From: Zhihengliuella salsuginis
Lineage (GTDB): Bacteria; Actinomycetota; Actinomycetes; Actinomycetales; Micrococcaceae
NCBI RefSeq assembly: GCF_014651715.1
Contig: NZ_BMXK01000006.1
Span: 80,710-144,709, forward strand
Reading direction: 5' to 3'
Length of the DNA: 64,000 nucleotides
A program made the position numbers and the translations under genes. Below, piece by piece: positions 41,660 through 52,220 of this stretch. How positions within the stretch are numbered: the first letter of the stretch is position 1; each line of letters opens with the position of its first letter. The notes under the pieces are model-generated. The model saw only the letters and a list, made by a program, of their open reading frames with translations, was not told where the DNA came from and made no database searches.

Positions 41660-43222
41660 CTAGGAGTCGAACCCCATTCCCACCGCGTCCATGGCGCGCA
41701 GCCACAGCCCGCGGCGTCCCCTGTTCCGGTCGGAGCGGATCATCGCGGCCGTCGTCGTGCGGATCCCGAGCCAGGCCAGCGGCTCCGGCGGGAACGGCAG
41801 CGGCTTCTTCTTCACGATCTGAAGCTCTGTGAGCTCGGTGCGCTCGCCGGAGAGCAGGTCCAGCATCACGTTCGCCGCGAAGCGTGTCGCCCCCACGCCG
41901 AGGCCGGTGAAGCCCGCGGCCGACGCGACCCGGCCCCCGTGGGAGACGTCGAAGAAGCTGAAGAAGCGGCTGCACGTGTCGATCGCCCCGCCCCAGCTGT
42001 GCGTGAACCGCACGTCGGCCAGCTGCGGGAAGATCGCCGCGAAGTGCTGGGCCAGCCGGCGCGCGGTCGGCCGGGAGCGCTCGTATCCGGAACGCATGGT
42101 GCGGCCGAAGTGGTAGAACGCGTCGTACCCGCCCACCAGGATGCGCAGCCCCTCCGGGGTGTCGATCGGCCGGATGTAGTGGAACCGGCTGTTCATGTCG
42201 GCCAGCCCCTCGCGGCCCTCCCAGCCGATCGCCGCCTCCTGCTCGGCCGTCAGCGGCTCCGTCACGATCGCGTGGTCGTAGACCGGGACCGTGTACCAGC
42301 GCAAGCGCTTGATCAGCGACGGGTAGACGTTGGTGGCCAGCACCACCTGCTGCGCGACGACGTCGCCGCCGTCCGTGCGCAGCCGCACCGGGTGCGCCCC
42401 GGGGGTGCGCGGGCGGTGGAGCGCGCGCACCGGCGTGTGCTCGACGATGCGCACACCCGCCTCCAGCGCCGCGCGCCGCAGCCCCCAGGCGAGCCGGGTC
42501 GGGTGCACGATCGCCGAGCCCTCGGGGTCGAACAGTCCGGCCCGGTAGAGCGGGGTGTCCAGGCGCCGGCGCAGGGCGTCGCCGGCCAGGAACTCGTGGC
42601 CGGTGCCGGCGGCCTCGGCGCGCAGCTCGTCCACCTGGTGCGGCTCGGAGGCCAGGGTCAGCTCTCCCGTGGCCCGGTAGTCGGCGTCGATCCCGTAGCG
42701 CTCGATCGTCTCGGCGATCTCGCGGGCGTTGGCCGCCCCCAGTTCCGTGAGCCGGGCGTTCTCCGCCGGGGCGTGCTGCTCCCCGTTGGACTCGCCGTGC
42801 GTGAGGCTCGGCTCCAGGAAGCCGCCGTTGCGCCCCGAGGCCGCCCACCCGCAGCGGGCGCCCTCGATGAGGAGCACGTCCCGGTCCGGGTCGCGCTCCT
42901 TCGCCATGAGCGCGGTCCAGAGCCCCGTGTAGCCGCCGCCGACGACGGCGAGGTCCGCCGTGTCGGCGCCCGGGCCGGCCATGGCGCCCTGCTTCCCGAA
43001 GCCTGGGAGGGCCTCCGGCGCCTCGGCCGAGTCCCACCAGTAGACCGCCTCGCGGGCGCCGGCCAGGTTGCGCTCGGCCAGCGCCGCCGGCACGTCCCGC
43101 TCGGCGGCGTCGAACGCGGTCTCGTGCGGACCGCGCAGCCAGCCGCCCAGCCGGCGCGCCGCCCCGGGGAGGGGCGGGCGCGCGCCGGGCATGCCGACGT
43201 CGTTCCCGACTTCGGTGCTCAT
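41660..43222 (-). CDS. FAD-dependent amine oxidoreductase (PuuB/DadA-like)
   Basis: The 520-residue DAO-family flavoenzyme has an N-terminal extension of about 85 residues (with REAVYWWDSAEAPEALPG). It then has the FAD motif VVGGGYTGLWTALMA and GARCGWAASGRNGGFLEPSL, typical of gamma-glutamylputrescine oxidase-like enzymes. It ends with HSWGGAIDT and AAGFTGLGVGATRFAANVM. It probably oxidises an amine from polyamine or amino acid breakdown. It sits ten bases after the aminotransferase gene in the same operon, under the Lrp regulator. Confidence 0.82.
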   Translation of the reverse strand: MSTEVGNDVGMPGARPPLPGAARRLGGWLRGPHETAFDAAERDVPAALAERNLAGAREAVYWWDSAEAPEALPGFGKQGAMAGPGADTADLAVVGGGYTGLWTALMAKERDPDRDVLLIEGARCGWAASGRNGGFLEPSLTHGESNGEQHAPAENARLTELGAANAREIAETIERYGIDADYRATGELTLASEPHQVDELRAEAAGTGHEFLAGDALRRRLDTPLYRAGLFDPEGSAIVHPTRLAWGLRRAALEAGVRIVEHTPVRALHRPRTPGAHPVRLRTDGGDVVAQQVVLATNVYPSLIKRLRWYTVPVYDHAIVTEPLTAEQEAAIGWEGREGLADMNSRFHYIRPIDTPEGLRILVGGYDAFYHFGRTMRSGYERSRPTARRLAQHFAAIFPQLADVRFTHSWGGAIDTCSRFFSFFDVSHGGRVASAAGFTGLGVGATRFAANVMLDLLSGERTELTELQIVKKKPLPFPPEPLAWLGIRTTTAAMIRSDRNRGRRGLWLRAMDAVGMGFDS

Positions 43223-43232
43223 GCCCCCGCGC

Positions 43233-44639
43233 CTACAGCCGGGTCCAGGCTTCGGTGAGGACGCCGCGCAGGATCTGCTCGATCTGATCGAACTCGGGCT
43301 GCCCGATCGTCAGCGGCGGGGCCAGCTGGATGACGGGGTCGCCGCGGTCGTCGGCCCGGCAGTACAGGCCGGCCTCGAAGAGCGCGTTGGAGAGGAACCC
43401 GGCGAGCAGGTGCTCCGACTCGGTCTCGGTGAACGTCTCCTTGGTCTTCTTGTCCTTGACCAGCTCGATCCCGTAGAAGTAGCCGGTGCCGCGCACGTCG
43501 CCGACGATCGGGAGGTCGTTGAGCTTGGAGAGCGTCGCCTTGAACGCCGGGCCGTTGTCCTTCACGCGCTGGTTCAGGCCCTCGCGCTCCATGATGTCCA
43601 GGTTGGCCATCGCGACGGCGGCCGAGACCGGGTGCCCGCCGAACGTGTAGCCGTGCAGGAACGTCGTGTCGCCCTTGGAGAACGGCTCGAACAGGCGGTC
43701 CGAGGCGATCATCGCGCCGATGGGCGAGTAGCCGCTGGTCATGCCCTTGGCACAGGTGATGATGTCCGGGGTGTAGCCGAAGTCCTCGCACGCGAACATC
43801 GAGCCGATGCGGCCGAACGCGCAGATGACCTCGTCGGAGACCATGAGCACGTTGTACTCGTCGCAGATCTCGCGGACGCGCTGGAAGTAGCCGGGCGGGG
43901 GAGTGAAGCAGCCGCCCGCGTTCTGGACGGGCTCCATGAACACGGCCGCCACGGAATCGGGCCCCTCGAACTCGATCGCCTCGCGGACGCGCTCGGCCGC
44001 CCAGAGGCCGAATGCCTCCTCGTCGTCGGCGAACTGCTCGGGACCGCGGTAGAAGTTGGTGTTCGGGACGCGGAACGTGCCGGGCACGAGCGGTTCGTAC
44101 GGGGTCTTCATCCCCGGCAGGGACGTGATGGCCAGCGCGCCCTGCGGCGTGCCGTGGTAGGCGAGCGCGCGGGAGATGACCTTGTACTTGCCCGGGTTGC
44201 CGGTGAGCTTGTGGTACTGCTTGGCCAGCTTGAAGGCGGACTCGACCGCCTCGCCGCCGCCCGTGGTGAAGAAGACGCGGTTCAGGTCGCCAGGGGCGTA
44301 GTTCGCGAGGCGCTCGGAGAGGTCGATCGCCGGCTCGTGCGCGTAGGACCACAGCGGGAAGAAGGCGAGCTTCTCCGCCTGCTTGCGCGCGGCCTCGGCC
44401 AGCTCGGCGCGGCCGTGCCCGGCCTGGGCGACGAAGAGGCCGGCGAGCCCGTCGATGTAGCGCTTGCCGGTGTCGTCGAAGACGTGGTGGCCCTCGCCGC
44501 GCACGATCGTCGGCACCTTGCCGCCCTCGATGAGCGGGGAGTGCTTGGCGAAGTGCATCCAGAGGTGGTCGCGGGCGGCCTGCTGGCGGTCGGTGCCGCG
44601 GGGGGTGGTGTTGGCGGTGGCGGTGTCTGCGATGGTCAT
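43233..44639 (-). CDS. Class III aminotransferase, putrescine/GABA type
   Basis: The 468-residue PLP enzyme has Lys298 in ITCAKGMTSGYSP as the Schiff-base lysine, the SDEVICAFGRIGS motif (Asp269 contacting the pyridine nitrogen) and GLAGLFVAQAGHGR near the start. This arrangement matches SpuC/YgjG-like putrescine- or omega-amino acid:pyruvate transaminases. With the oxidase, gabD and Pot importer it would convert imported putrescine or GABA towards succinate semialdehyde. Its ATG overlaps the lrp stop by four bases. Confidence 0.88.
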   Translation of the reverse strand: MTIADTATANTTPRGTDRQQAARDHLWMHFAKHSPLIEGGKVPTIVRGEGHHVFDDTGKRYIDGLAGLFVAQAGHGRAELAEAARKQAEKLAFFPLWSYAHEPAIDLSERLANYAPGDLNRVFFTTGGGEAVESAFKLAKQYHKLTGNPGKYKVISRALAYHGTPQGALAITSLPGMKTPYEPLVPGTFRVPNTNFYRGPEQFADDEEAFGLWAAERVREAIEFEGPDSVAAVFMEPVQNAGGCFTPPPGYFQRVREICDEYNVLMVSDEVICAFGRIGSMFACEDFGYTPDIITCAKGMTSGYSPIGAMIASDRLFEPFSKGDTTFLHGYTFGGHPVSAAVAMANLDIMEREGLNQRVKDNGPAFKATLSKLNDLPIVGDVRGTGYFYGIELVKDKKTKETFTETESEHLLAGFLSNALFEAGLYCRADDRGDPVIQLAPPLTIGQPEFDQIEQILRGVLTEAWTRL

Positions 44640-45115
44640 TTTGTACCCCAGTCGTATTCCTGTTTGCGGAGGGAGAGGTAGGTCAGCGTCTCCGACGACG
44701 CGACGCCCTCGATCTGTCGGATGGTGTTGATGGTCTCGAGCAGGTCGTCGTCGTCCGTGCAGACCACCTCGGCCATGATGTCGGCGCGGCCGGCGGTGAC
44801 CAGGCAGTAGTCCACGTTGGCGAGCTCGGCCACCCGGTCGGCGGTGGCGGTCAGGTCCCCGTGGCTCTTGATGAGCACCATGGCCTGCCGGGTGAAGCCC
44901 AGCTGCATCGGGTCGGTGACGGCGACGATCTTCATGACCTGCGCGTCGATGAGTTTCTGGATCCGCTGCCGCACGGCGGCCTCGCTCAGCCCGACCTCCT
45001 TGGCCACGGCCGCGTAGGACTGGCGTCCGTTGCGCTGGAGCTCCTCGATGATGGCCCGGGAGATCCCGTCCTGGACCAGGAGCTCGGCGGGGGACTGCTG
45101 CGCGTCGCGATTCAC
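44636..45115 (-). CDS. Lrp/AsnC-family regulator
   Basis: This 159-residue protein has the AsnC helix-turn-helix (about residues 18-60: SRAIIEELQRNGRQSYAAVA, then GLSEAAVRQRIQKLIDAQ) and a C-terminal RAM ligand-binding domain (DYCLVTAGRADIMAEVV). It is first in the minus-strand operon with the aminotransferase and oxidase, divergent from the Pot transporter. It probably senses an amine-derived ligand and controls both units through the shared 275-base region. Confidence 0.9.
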   Translation of the reverse strand: MNRDAQQSPAELLVQDGISRAIIEELQRNGRQSYAAVAKEVGLSEAAVRQRIQKLIDAQVMKIVAVTDPMQLGFTRQAMVLIKSHGDLTATADRVAELANVDYCLVTAGRADIMAEVVCTDDDDLLETINTIRQIEGVASSETLTYLSLRKQEYDWGTK

Positions 45116-45268
45116 GTGTCTATCACCTTCTTGTCTGTACGACGCCGGGGCGCGGCCGCCGCGGTGTGCTCACCGTGCGGGGCCCGTCGGCCGTCGAAGT
45201 GCGTGCCACGACCATAAGCACCCGCACCGGGGTTTGGGAAGGGAAAACGATAGGAAAGTTGAAAACTA

Positions 45269-45340
45269 CGACTGAATCAGTCGCGAAACGCAAAATTTAC
45301 ACACGAAACCCTTGTCTCCATCCGCTGGCACTGGCATGAT
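45269..45340 (+). promoter_or_regulatory. Palindrome and potD promoter in the lrp/potD divergent region
   Basis: CGACTGA-A-TCAGTCG (45269-45283) is a perfect 7-1-7 palindrome, a candidate Lrp site. Downstream, TTGTCT (45312-45317) and CATGAT (45335-45340) with a 17-base spacer make a good promoter for potD. Confidence 0.6.
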
Positions 45341-45390
45341 GTGGGTCACGTCACACCGCATCGGACCTACGCACCACGAGGAGCCGCACC

Positions 45391-46629
45391 ATGGCACCGC
45401 AGCCTTTCAACCGCCGCCGCAAGCCCACCGATCCGCGCCTGAACCGCCTCATCGCCGCGCAGGTGAGCCGCCGTCGTCTCCTGGGAGGCGCCGGCGGGCT
45501 CGGCCTCGCCGGCCTCCTCGCCGCGTGCGGCACGGGCGGCACGGGGACCGGCGGCGCGTCCAGCGCCGCCGCGCTGACCCCGGCGGCCGACGTCTCCGCC
45601 GACGAGGCCGTTGTGAACTGGGCCAACTGGACCCTCTACCTGGACTACGACGACGAGACGAAGAAGTACCCGAGCCTCGAGGCCTTCATGGAGAAGTCCG
45701 GGCTGACCGTCAACTACTCGGAGGACGTCGACGGCAACGACTCCTACTACGGCAAGGTCCAGGCGCAGCTCTCCCGCGGCCAGGACATCGGCCAGGACAT
45801 CGTCACGCTGACGGACTACATGGCCGCGCGCCTCATCCGGCAGGGCTACACCCAGGAGCTCGACCGCTCCAACATCCCGAACGCCGAGAACCTGCTGCCC
45901 AACCTGCAGGACGTCGACTTCGATCCGGGCCGCAAACACTCGCTCACCTGGCAGTCCGGCTTCGCCGGCATCGCCTGGAACAAGGAGAAGGTCCCGGGCG
46001 GGCTGAAGACCGTCTCCGACCTGTGGAAGCCGGAGCTCAAGGGGCGCGTCGAGGTCCTGGACGAGATGCGCGACACCATGGGCCTGCTCATGCTGGAGCA
46101 GGGCGTCGACATCGCCGGCGACTGGGGCGCCGACGAGTTCGGCAACGCCGCCGACCTGCTGGAGCAGCAGATCGACTCCGGCCAGATCCGCCAGGTCAAG
46201 GGCAACTCGTACAAGGAGGACCTGGTCTCCGAGGACGCGCTCGCCGTGATCGGCTGGTCCGGCGACATCACCCAGCTCAACTTCGAAGAGGGCGACAAGT
46301 GGGAGTTCGCCATCCCGGAGGCCGGCGGCACTCTCTGGAGCGACAACATGCTGGTCCCGATCGGCGCGACCCACAAGTCCAACGCCGAGCAGCTCATGAA
46401 CCACTACTACGACCCCGAGGTCGCCGCCACCGTGGCCGCCTACGTCAACTACATCTGCCCCGTCGAGGGGGCGCGCGAGGCGATGGAGGGCATCGACCCG
46501 TCGCTTGTCGACAACCCGCTGATCTTCCCGACCGAGGACTTCCTGTCCAACGTCAGCATCTTCCGGACCCTCGACTCGGGTGAGGAGAACGAGTACTCCT
46601 CGATGTTCTCCGGGGCGATCGGGGTCTGA
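45391..46629 (+). CDS. potD: Polyamine ABC transporter substrate-binding protein
   Basis: The 412-residue protein has a Tat-type N-terminus (SRRRLLGGAGG) with a lipobox LAAC (Cys near residue 47), so it is an exported lipoprotein. The body is PotD/PotF-like: VNWANWTLYLDYD, TLTDYMAARLIRQGY, LTWQSGFAGIAWNK and YVNYICPVEGARE. Several aromatic and acidic residues are in place for binding a diamine. GAGGAG precedes the ATG by seven bases. It is first of four pot genes. Confidence 0.9.
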   Translation: MAPQPFNRRRKPTDPRLNRLIAAQVSRRRLLGGAGGLGLAGLLAACGTGGTGTGGASSAAALTPAADVSADEAVVNWANWTLYLDYDDETKKYPSLEAFMEKSGLTVNYSEDVDGNDSYYGKVQAQLSRGQDIGQDIVTLTDYMAARLIRQGYTQELDRSNIPNAENLLPNLQDVDFDPGRKHSLTWQSGFAGIAWNKEKVPGGLKTVSDLWKPELKGRVEVLDEMRDTMGLLMLEQGVDIAGDWGADEFGNAADLLEQQIDSGQIRQVKGNSYKEDLVSEDALAVIGWSGDITQLNFEEGDKWEFAIPEAGGTLWSDNMLVPIGATHKSNAEQLMNHYYDPEVAATVAAYVNYICPVEGAREAMEGIDPSLVDNPLIFPTEDFLSNVSIFRTLDSGEENEYSSMFSGAIGV

Positions 46630-46631
46630 TC

Positions 46632-47878
<1,247 letters not shown>

Positions 47879-47882
<4 letters not shown>

Positions 47883-48808
47883 GGGCGCCCGCCTCCCGGC
47901 GCCCCGAGCCGGCCGAGAACCTGTCCGCAGCCGAGCAGAAGGCAGAGAAGGCGCGCGGCCGCATCGGCGTGGGACTGATCGTCCCGGGCTTCGTGTTCCT
48001 GCTGCTGTTCTTCGCGGCACCGGTGTTCGTGCTGCTGGCGATGTCGCTGTACGCGAAGCCGCCCGGCGCCGAGACCGGCGTGTTCGTGCCCGCGTTCGAG
48101 GTCTCCAACTACGTCGTCGCCCTCAGCGAGTACTGGGTGCCGCTGCTGCGGTCGTTCCTCTTCGCGGGCATCGCGACCGTGCTGGCCCTGATCATCGGCT
48201 ACACCATGGCCTACCTGGTGGCCGTGCGGCTGCGGCAGCACAAGCTGCTGGCCGCCATCCTCCTGGTCATCCTGATCGCCCCGTTCTTCTCCAGCTTCGT
48301 CCTGCGCACGCAGGCGTGGAAGCAGATCCTCTCCGACGAGGGGTTCGTGGTGGAGGCGCTGCGGTTCGTGGCGATCCTGCCGGAGGACGGACGACTGACG
48401 GCGACGTCGATCGCCGTCGTCGCCGGCTTGACCTACAACTTCCTGCCGTTCATGACCCTGCCGATCTACGCGAGCCTCGAACGGCTCGACACCCGCCTGT
48501 TGGAGGCGGCCGGGGACCTGTTCGCCTCGCCCATGACGGCGTTCCGCAAGGTCACTCTGCCCCTGTCCATGCCGGGTGTCTTCGCCGGCACCCTGCTGAC
48601 GTTCATCCCGGCCTCGGGCGACTACATCAACGCCACGATCCTGGGCAACAACCGGGACACCGCCATGATCGGCCAGGTCATCGACTCGCGCTTCTTCAAG
48701 ATCGTCGACTACCCGATGGCCGCGGCCCTCTCCACGGTGCTGATGGTGGTCATTCTGATCCTGGTTATGGCCTACATCCGCAAGTTCGGGACGAAGGAGC
48801 TGTTCTAG
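47879..48808 (+). CDS. potB: Polyamine ABC transporter permease PotB
   Basis: The 309-residue permease has six membrane helices and the EAA-like loop LLEAAGDLFASPMTAFRKVTLP. ATG 47879 overlaps potA by four bases; the longer ORF start at 47804 would lie inside potA and give a low-complexity Arg/Gly tail. It forms the channel with PotC, which starts directly after its stop codon. Confidence 0.92.
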
Positions 48809-49612
48809 ATGCGCTTCAAGCAACGTATCGGCCGCTGGCTGGTCCCCGTCCTCGGCGGGCTGGCGTTCGTGTACCTGCTGGTCCCGATCGCCTACATCTT
48901 CGTCTACTCGTTCAACGACGCCGGCCGCACCAATCTGACCTGGCAGGGGTTCACGTTCTCCAACTGGTTGAACCCGTGCGGCGCGCCGAACATCTGCGAC
49001 GCCCTCGGCAACTCCCTGTCGATCGCGTTCGTGGCGACGATCATCGCGACCGTGCTCGGCACGGCGATCGCGCTGGGGCTGGCCCGCTACAAGTTCCGGT
49101 TCCGCAAGCTCGCCGATATCCTCATCATCCTGCCGCTGGCGACGCCGGAGGTTGTGCTCGGCGCTTCCCTGCTGGCCCAGTTCCTGAACCTGGGATGGGA
49201 GCTCGGCTACTGGACCGTGGTCATCTCCCACGTCACGTTCTGCATGGCGTTCGTCGTCGTGACGGTCCGGGCGCGCGTCTCGGCGCTCGACGGCCGGCTC
49301 GAGGAGGCGGCCGGCGACCTGTACGCGTCCCCGCGCACCACCTTCTGGAAGGTGACGTTCCCGCTCCTGCTGCCGGGGGTGGTCGCGGCGGCGCTGCTGA
49401 GCTTCGCGATGAGTTTCGACGACTTCATCATCGCGAACTTCAACTCCGGCACGTTCGACACGTTCCCGAAGTTCATCTACGTGGCGGCGACCCGCGGCAT
49501 CCCGGCGCAGGCCAACGTGATCGGCAGTGGCATCTTCCTGATCGCGCTGGTGATCGTGGTGACCGGGACCGTGCTCTCCTACCGCAGGCAGAAGGCGCTC
49601 GCCGCGCGGTAG
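48809..49612 (+). CDS. potC: Polyamine ABC transporter permease PotC
   Basis: This 267-residue permease has six helices and the EAA loop LEEAAGDLYASPRTTFWKVTFP, then FAMSFDDFIIANF, characteristic of PotC. It begins immediately after potB, with no gap. Its end is three bases from the convergent glutaminase gene, leaving no room for a terminator. Confidence 0.92.
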   Translation: MRFKQRIGRWLVPVLGGLAFVYLLVPIAYIFVYSFNDAGRTNLTWQGFTFSNWLNPCGAPNICDALGNSLSIAFVATIIATVLGTAIALGLARYKFRFRKLADILIILPLATPEVVLGASLLAQFLNLGWELGYWTVVISHVTFCMAFVVVTVRARVSALDGRLEEAAGDLYASPRTTFWKVTFPLLLPGVVAAALLSFAMSFDDFIIANFNSGTFDTFPKFIYVAATRGIPAQANVIGSGIFLIALVIVVTGTVLSYRRQKALAAR

Positions 49613-49615
49613 GGC

Positions 49616-51415
49616 TCAGATGCGGACGCGGATCGCGACCTCCTGCAGGTTCTGCTCCACCCGGGTGTAGGCGTCCGTCGCCACCGCCTTCCAGAGCGCC
49701 AGGGCCAGGGTGGCGTCCTCCCGTTCGATCCGCTCGATCGCGTCCGCCGTCAGCACACGCAGGACCACCGGGCCCTGCGCGCGGACCCGGACCGGGGCGC
49801 CGCCGCCGAGCGCGATCTCGCCGAAGGTCATGCCCGGCCCCAGCGTGGTGTACCGGACCCGGTGCCCGTCGCGCACCGTGCTGGCGGCGACGTCGCCGGA
49901 GAGGATGAAGTAGACCCCGCCGAACTTCTGTCCGGAACGGCGGATCAGCTCGCCGTCCTCGAAGGTGCGGTCCTCCATCCGGTCGTCGAGGTCGGCGATC
50001 TGCTCGGCGGTCAGCGGCGACAGCGCCGCGAAGTCCGGCAGCTCCGCCGAGTCCGGGATCAGGCCGCTGCGGCCGTGGGTTCGGATCAGGCGCTCCTCCG
50101 CCCACTCGATCGCCTCCGTGCTGCCCGGGAAGAGCGGGGTCGAGCCCGCGCAGAGGACATCCGAGATCCGGCCGGCGTCGTCGATCACGGCGAGCCGTCG
50201 GCCGTCCGTCTCGAAGCTCCGCTGCAGCTCCTCCATGATCCCGAGCGCGACGTCGTTCACCTCGTCCACCTTGCGTACGTCCAGCAGGAGGATCTCCACC
50301 GTCTCGGGCAGCGAGCTGACGTGCCGTGTCGCCGACTCGGCACCGGCGAAGAGCAGGTCGCCGTGGAGTTCGACGAGTTGGGCGCGGTGCCCGTGCTCGG
50401 TCAGAACGTCCGCGGCCTCCTGGTTGCGGCGCACCCCGGACGGAGCGTCGGTGATGGGGTAGTGCTCGCGGATGGCGGACCGGCCGATCCGCGCGGCCTG
50501 GACGAAGTGCAGGCTCTTTTCCGCGGCGATCCGCCGGGTCGCAGCGATGCCGCGCACCGAGGAGCCGTGCCGATCCAGCGGCGGCGAGTACACGGAGATG
50601 GCCAGTTGTCCCGGCAGCACAGCCATGAGCCCGCCGCCCACACCCGACTTGGCGGGCAGGCCGACAGCGCTCGTCCAGGCGCCGGCGTCGTCGTACATGC
50701 CGCACGTGAGCATGACGGAGAGCATCCGCTGGACCGTCTCCATGTCGACGACCTGCTCGCCCGTGACCGGCTGGCGCCCGCCGTTGGCCAGGGTGGCGCC
50801 CATGAGCGCCAGGTCGCGCGCGTCGACCTGGATCGAGCACTGGCGGAAGTAGTTCTCGACGGGACCGGCCGGGTCGTCCTCGATGATGTCGAAGCTGCGC
50901 AGCAGGTCGGCGAGGGCCCGGTTGCGGAATCCCGTCGCGGCCTCGGACGCGAAGACCCGCTCCGAGACGGAGAGGGAACGTCCCGCGAAGCGGGAGTGGA
51001 TGTCGAGGATCCTGGCGAATCCGTCGCGGCCGCCGGAACCCTTGATGAGCGACGTGGCGGCGATCGCGCCGGCGTTGATCATGGGGTTGGCCGGGCGGCC
51101 GGTGTCGCGGGCGAGGGAGATCTCGTTGAACGCGTCGCCCGAGGGCTCCACATCGATCTTGCGGTCCACGGCGTCGAGACCGTGGTCCTCGAGGGCCAGC
51201 CCGTAGGTGAAGGGCTTGGAGATGGACTGGATCGTGAACTCCGTGCGCGAGTCGCCGATCTCGTAGACGTGCCCGTCCACGGTGGCGAGGCAGATGGCGA
51301 AGTCGTCCGGGTCCGCGGCCGCCATGGCCGGGATGTTCTGGAACGGCACGCCGTCGTCGAGCCCCGACAGCTCGCGGTGCAGGGTCCGCAGGTACTCCTC
51401 GATGGGTGAACGCAT
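49616..51415 (-). CDS. glsA: Glutaminase fused to STAS and cyclic-nucleotide-binding domains
   Basis: Residues about 20-305 are a complete serine-dependent beta-lactamase-like glutaminase with catalytic Ser64 and Lys67 in QSISKPF, and the PMINAGAIA and SGVGGGLMAVLPG motifs. A STAS-like domain (about 350-445, VEILLLDVRKVDEVNDVA) and a cyclic-nucleotide-binding domain (about 480-590, GGVYFILSGDVAAS and TFGEIALGGG) follow. It deaminates glutamine to glutamate plus ammonia; the added domains imply control by a nucleotide or partner. The CNB phosphate cassette GEIALGGGAPVRVRA lacks part of the usual R-A-A pattern, so ligand identity is open. Confidence 0.92.
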   Translation of the reverse strand: MRSPIEEYLRTLHRELSGLDDGVPFQNIPAMAAADPDDFAICLATVDGHVYEIGDSRTEFTIQSISKPFTYGLALEDHGLDAVDRKIDVEPSGDAFNEISLARDTGRPANPMINAGAIAATSLIKGSGGRDGFARILDIHSRFAGRSLSVSERVFASEAATGFRNRALADLLRSFDIIEDDPAGPVENYFRQCSIQVDARDLALMGATLANGGRQPVTGEQVVDMETVQRMLSVMLTCGMYDDAGAWTSAVGLPAKSGVGGGLMAVLPGQLAISVYSPPLDRHGSSVRGIAATRRIAAEKSLHFVQAARIGRSAIREHYPITDAPSGVRRNQEAADVLTEHGHRAQLVELHGDLLFAGAESATRHVSSLPETVEILLLDVRKVDEVNDVALGIMEELQRSFETDGRRLAVIDDAGRISDVLCAGSTPLFPGSTEAIEWAEERLIRTHGRSGLIPDSAELPDFAALSPLTAEQIADLDDRMEDRTFEDGELIRRSGQKFGGVYFILSGDVAASTVRDGHRVRYTTLGPGMTFGEIALGGGAPVRVRAQGPVVLRVLTADAIERIEREDATLALALWKAVATDAYTRVEQNLQEVAIRVRI

Positions 51416-51481
51416 GACCCGAGCCTACTGCCGGGGCCGCCGCGAGCGGGAGGGCACAGGATGGGTGACTAGTCTGGATCC

Positions 51482-52213
51482 GTGATGACTGGACTCGAAC
51501 AGTGGTGGCGCGCGCTGCGCGGCGGATTCGCGCACGCGGCGCCCCTGCACCTGGACGCGCTGGTGGTCGTGCTCGTCGTCGCGGCCGCCGTCGCCGTCTC
51601 CGTGCCCCGGGTGACCTGGCGGTGGTTCGGGCTCTACGTGACGTTCGTCCACGAGCTCGGGCACGCCCTCGCCGCCCTGACAACCGGACGCGTGGTGCGC
51701 GGGATCCGGCTGCGGCTGGACCACTCCGGTGAGATGGTCAGCGCCGGCCGCGGCCGGGGCGGGAGCATCTGGGCGGGTTTCTGGGGATACCCGGCACCGG
51801 CGGTCGCGGGCGCCTTGATGATCTGGGCGGCCGCGGAAGGCTGGGGCGGCGCGGCGCTCTCGCTGGGGGCCGCGATGCTGCTGGTATCGCTGTTGTTCAT
51901 CCGCAACGGCTGGGGGATGCTGATCGCCCTGGTGTGCGCCGCCGTCGCGCAGTCCCTGGTGGTGTTCCTGCCGCGGGAGAACGTGGGCGTCGTGGTGCTG
52001 GTCCTCGGGATCGCCCTGCTGGTCGGCGCCGTGCGCGACTGGTTCAAGGTGGCCGCGGTGCACGGCCGGCGCGGCGACCGCCGGAACTCGGACGCCTACC
52101 TGCTCTCCCGCATGAGCGGGGCGCCGTCGTTCCTCTGGCTGACGGGCTTCGCGCTGGTCATCGGCGGCTCGGCGTTCTCGGCGGTGACGGCGCTGGGGCG
52201 CATCTCAGCCTGA
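51482..52213 (+). CDS. M50-type membrane metallopeptidase family protein
   Basis: The 243-residue protein has about six hydrophobic segments and the zinc motif HELGH in VTFVHELGHALAALTTGR (about residues 58-62). This is the signature of the M50 / peptidase M50B-like family of small actinobacterial membrane proteins. The second usual motif (NPDG-like) is absent, so activity is uncertain. GTG 51482 or the following ATG 51485 starts the gene. Confidence 0.82.
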   Translation: MMTGLEQWWRALRGGFAHAAPLHLDALVVVLVVAAAVAVSVPRVTWRWFGLYVTFVHELGHALAALTTGRVVRGIRLRLDHSGEMVSAGRGRGGSIWAGFWGYPAPAVAGALMIWAAAEGWGGAALSLGAAMLLVSLLFIRNGWGMLIALVCAAVAQSLVVFLPRENVGVVVLVLGIALLVGAVRDWFKVAAVHGRRGDRRNSDAYLLSRMSGAPSFLWLTGFALVIGGSAFSAVTALGRISA

Positions 52214-52220
52214 GCCGCGC

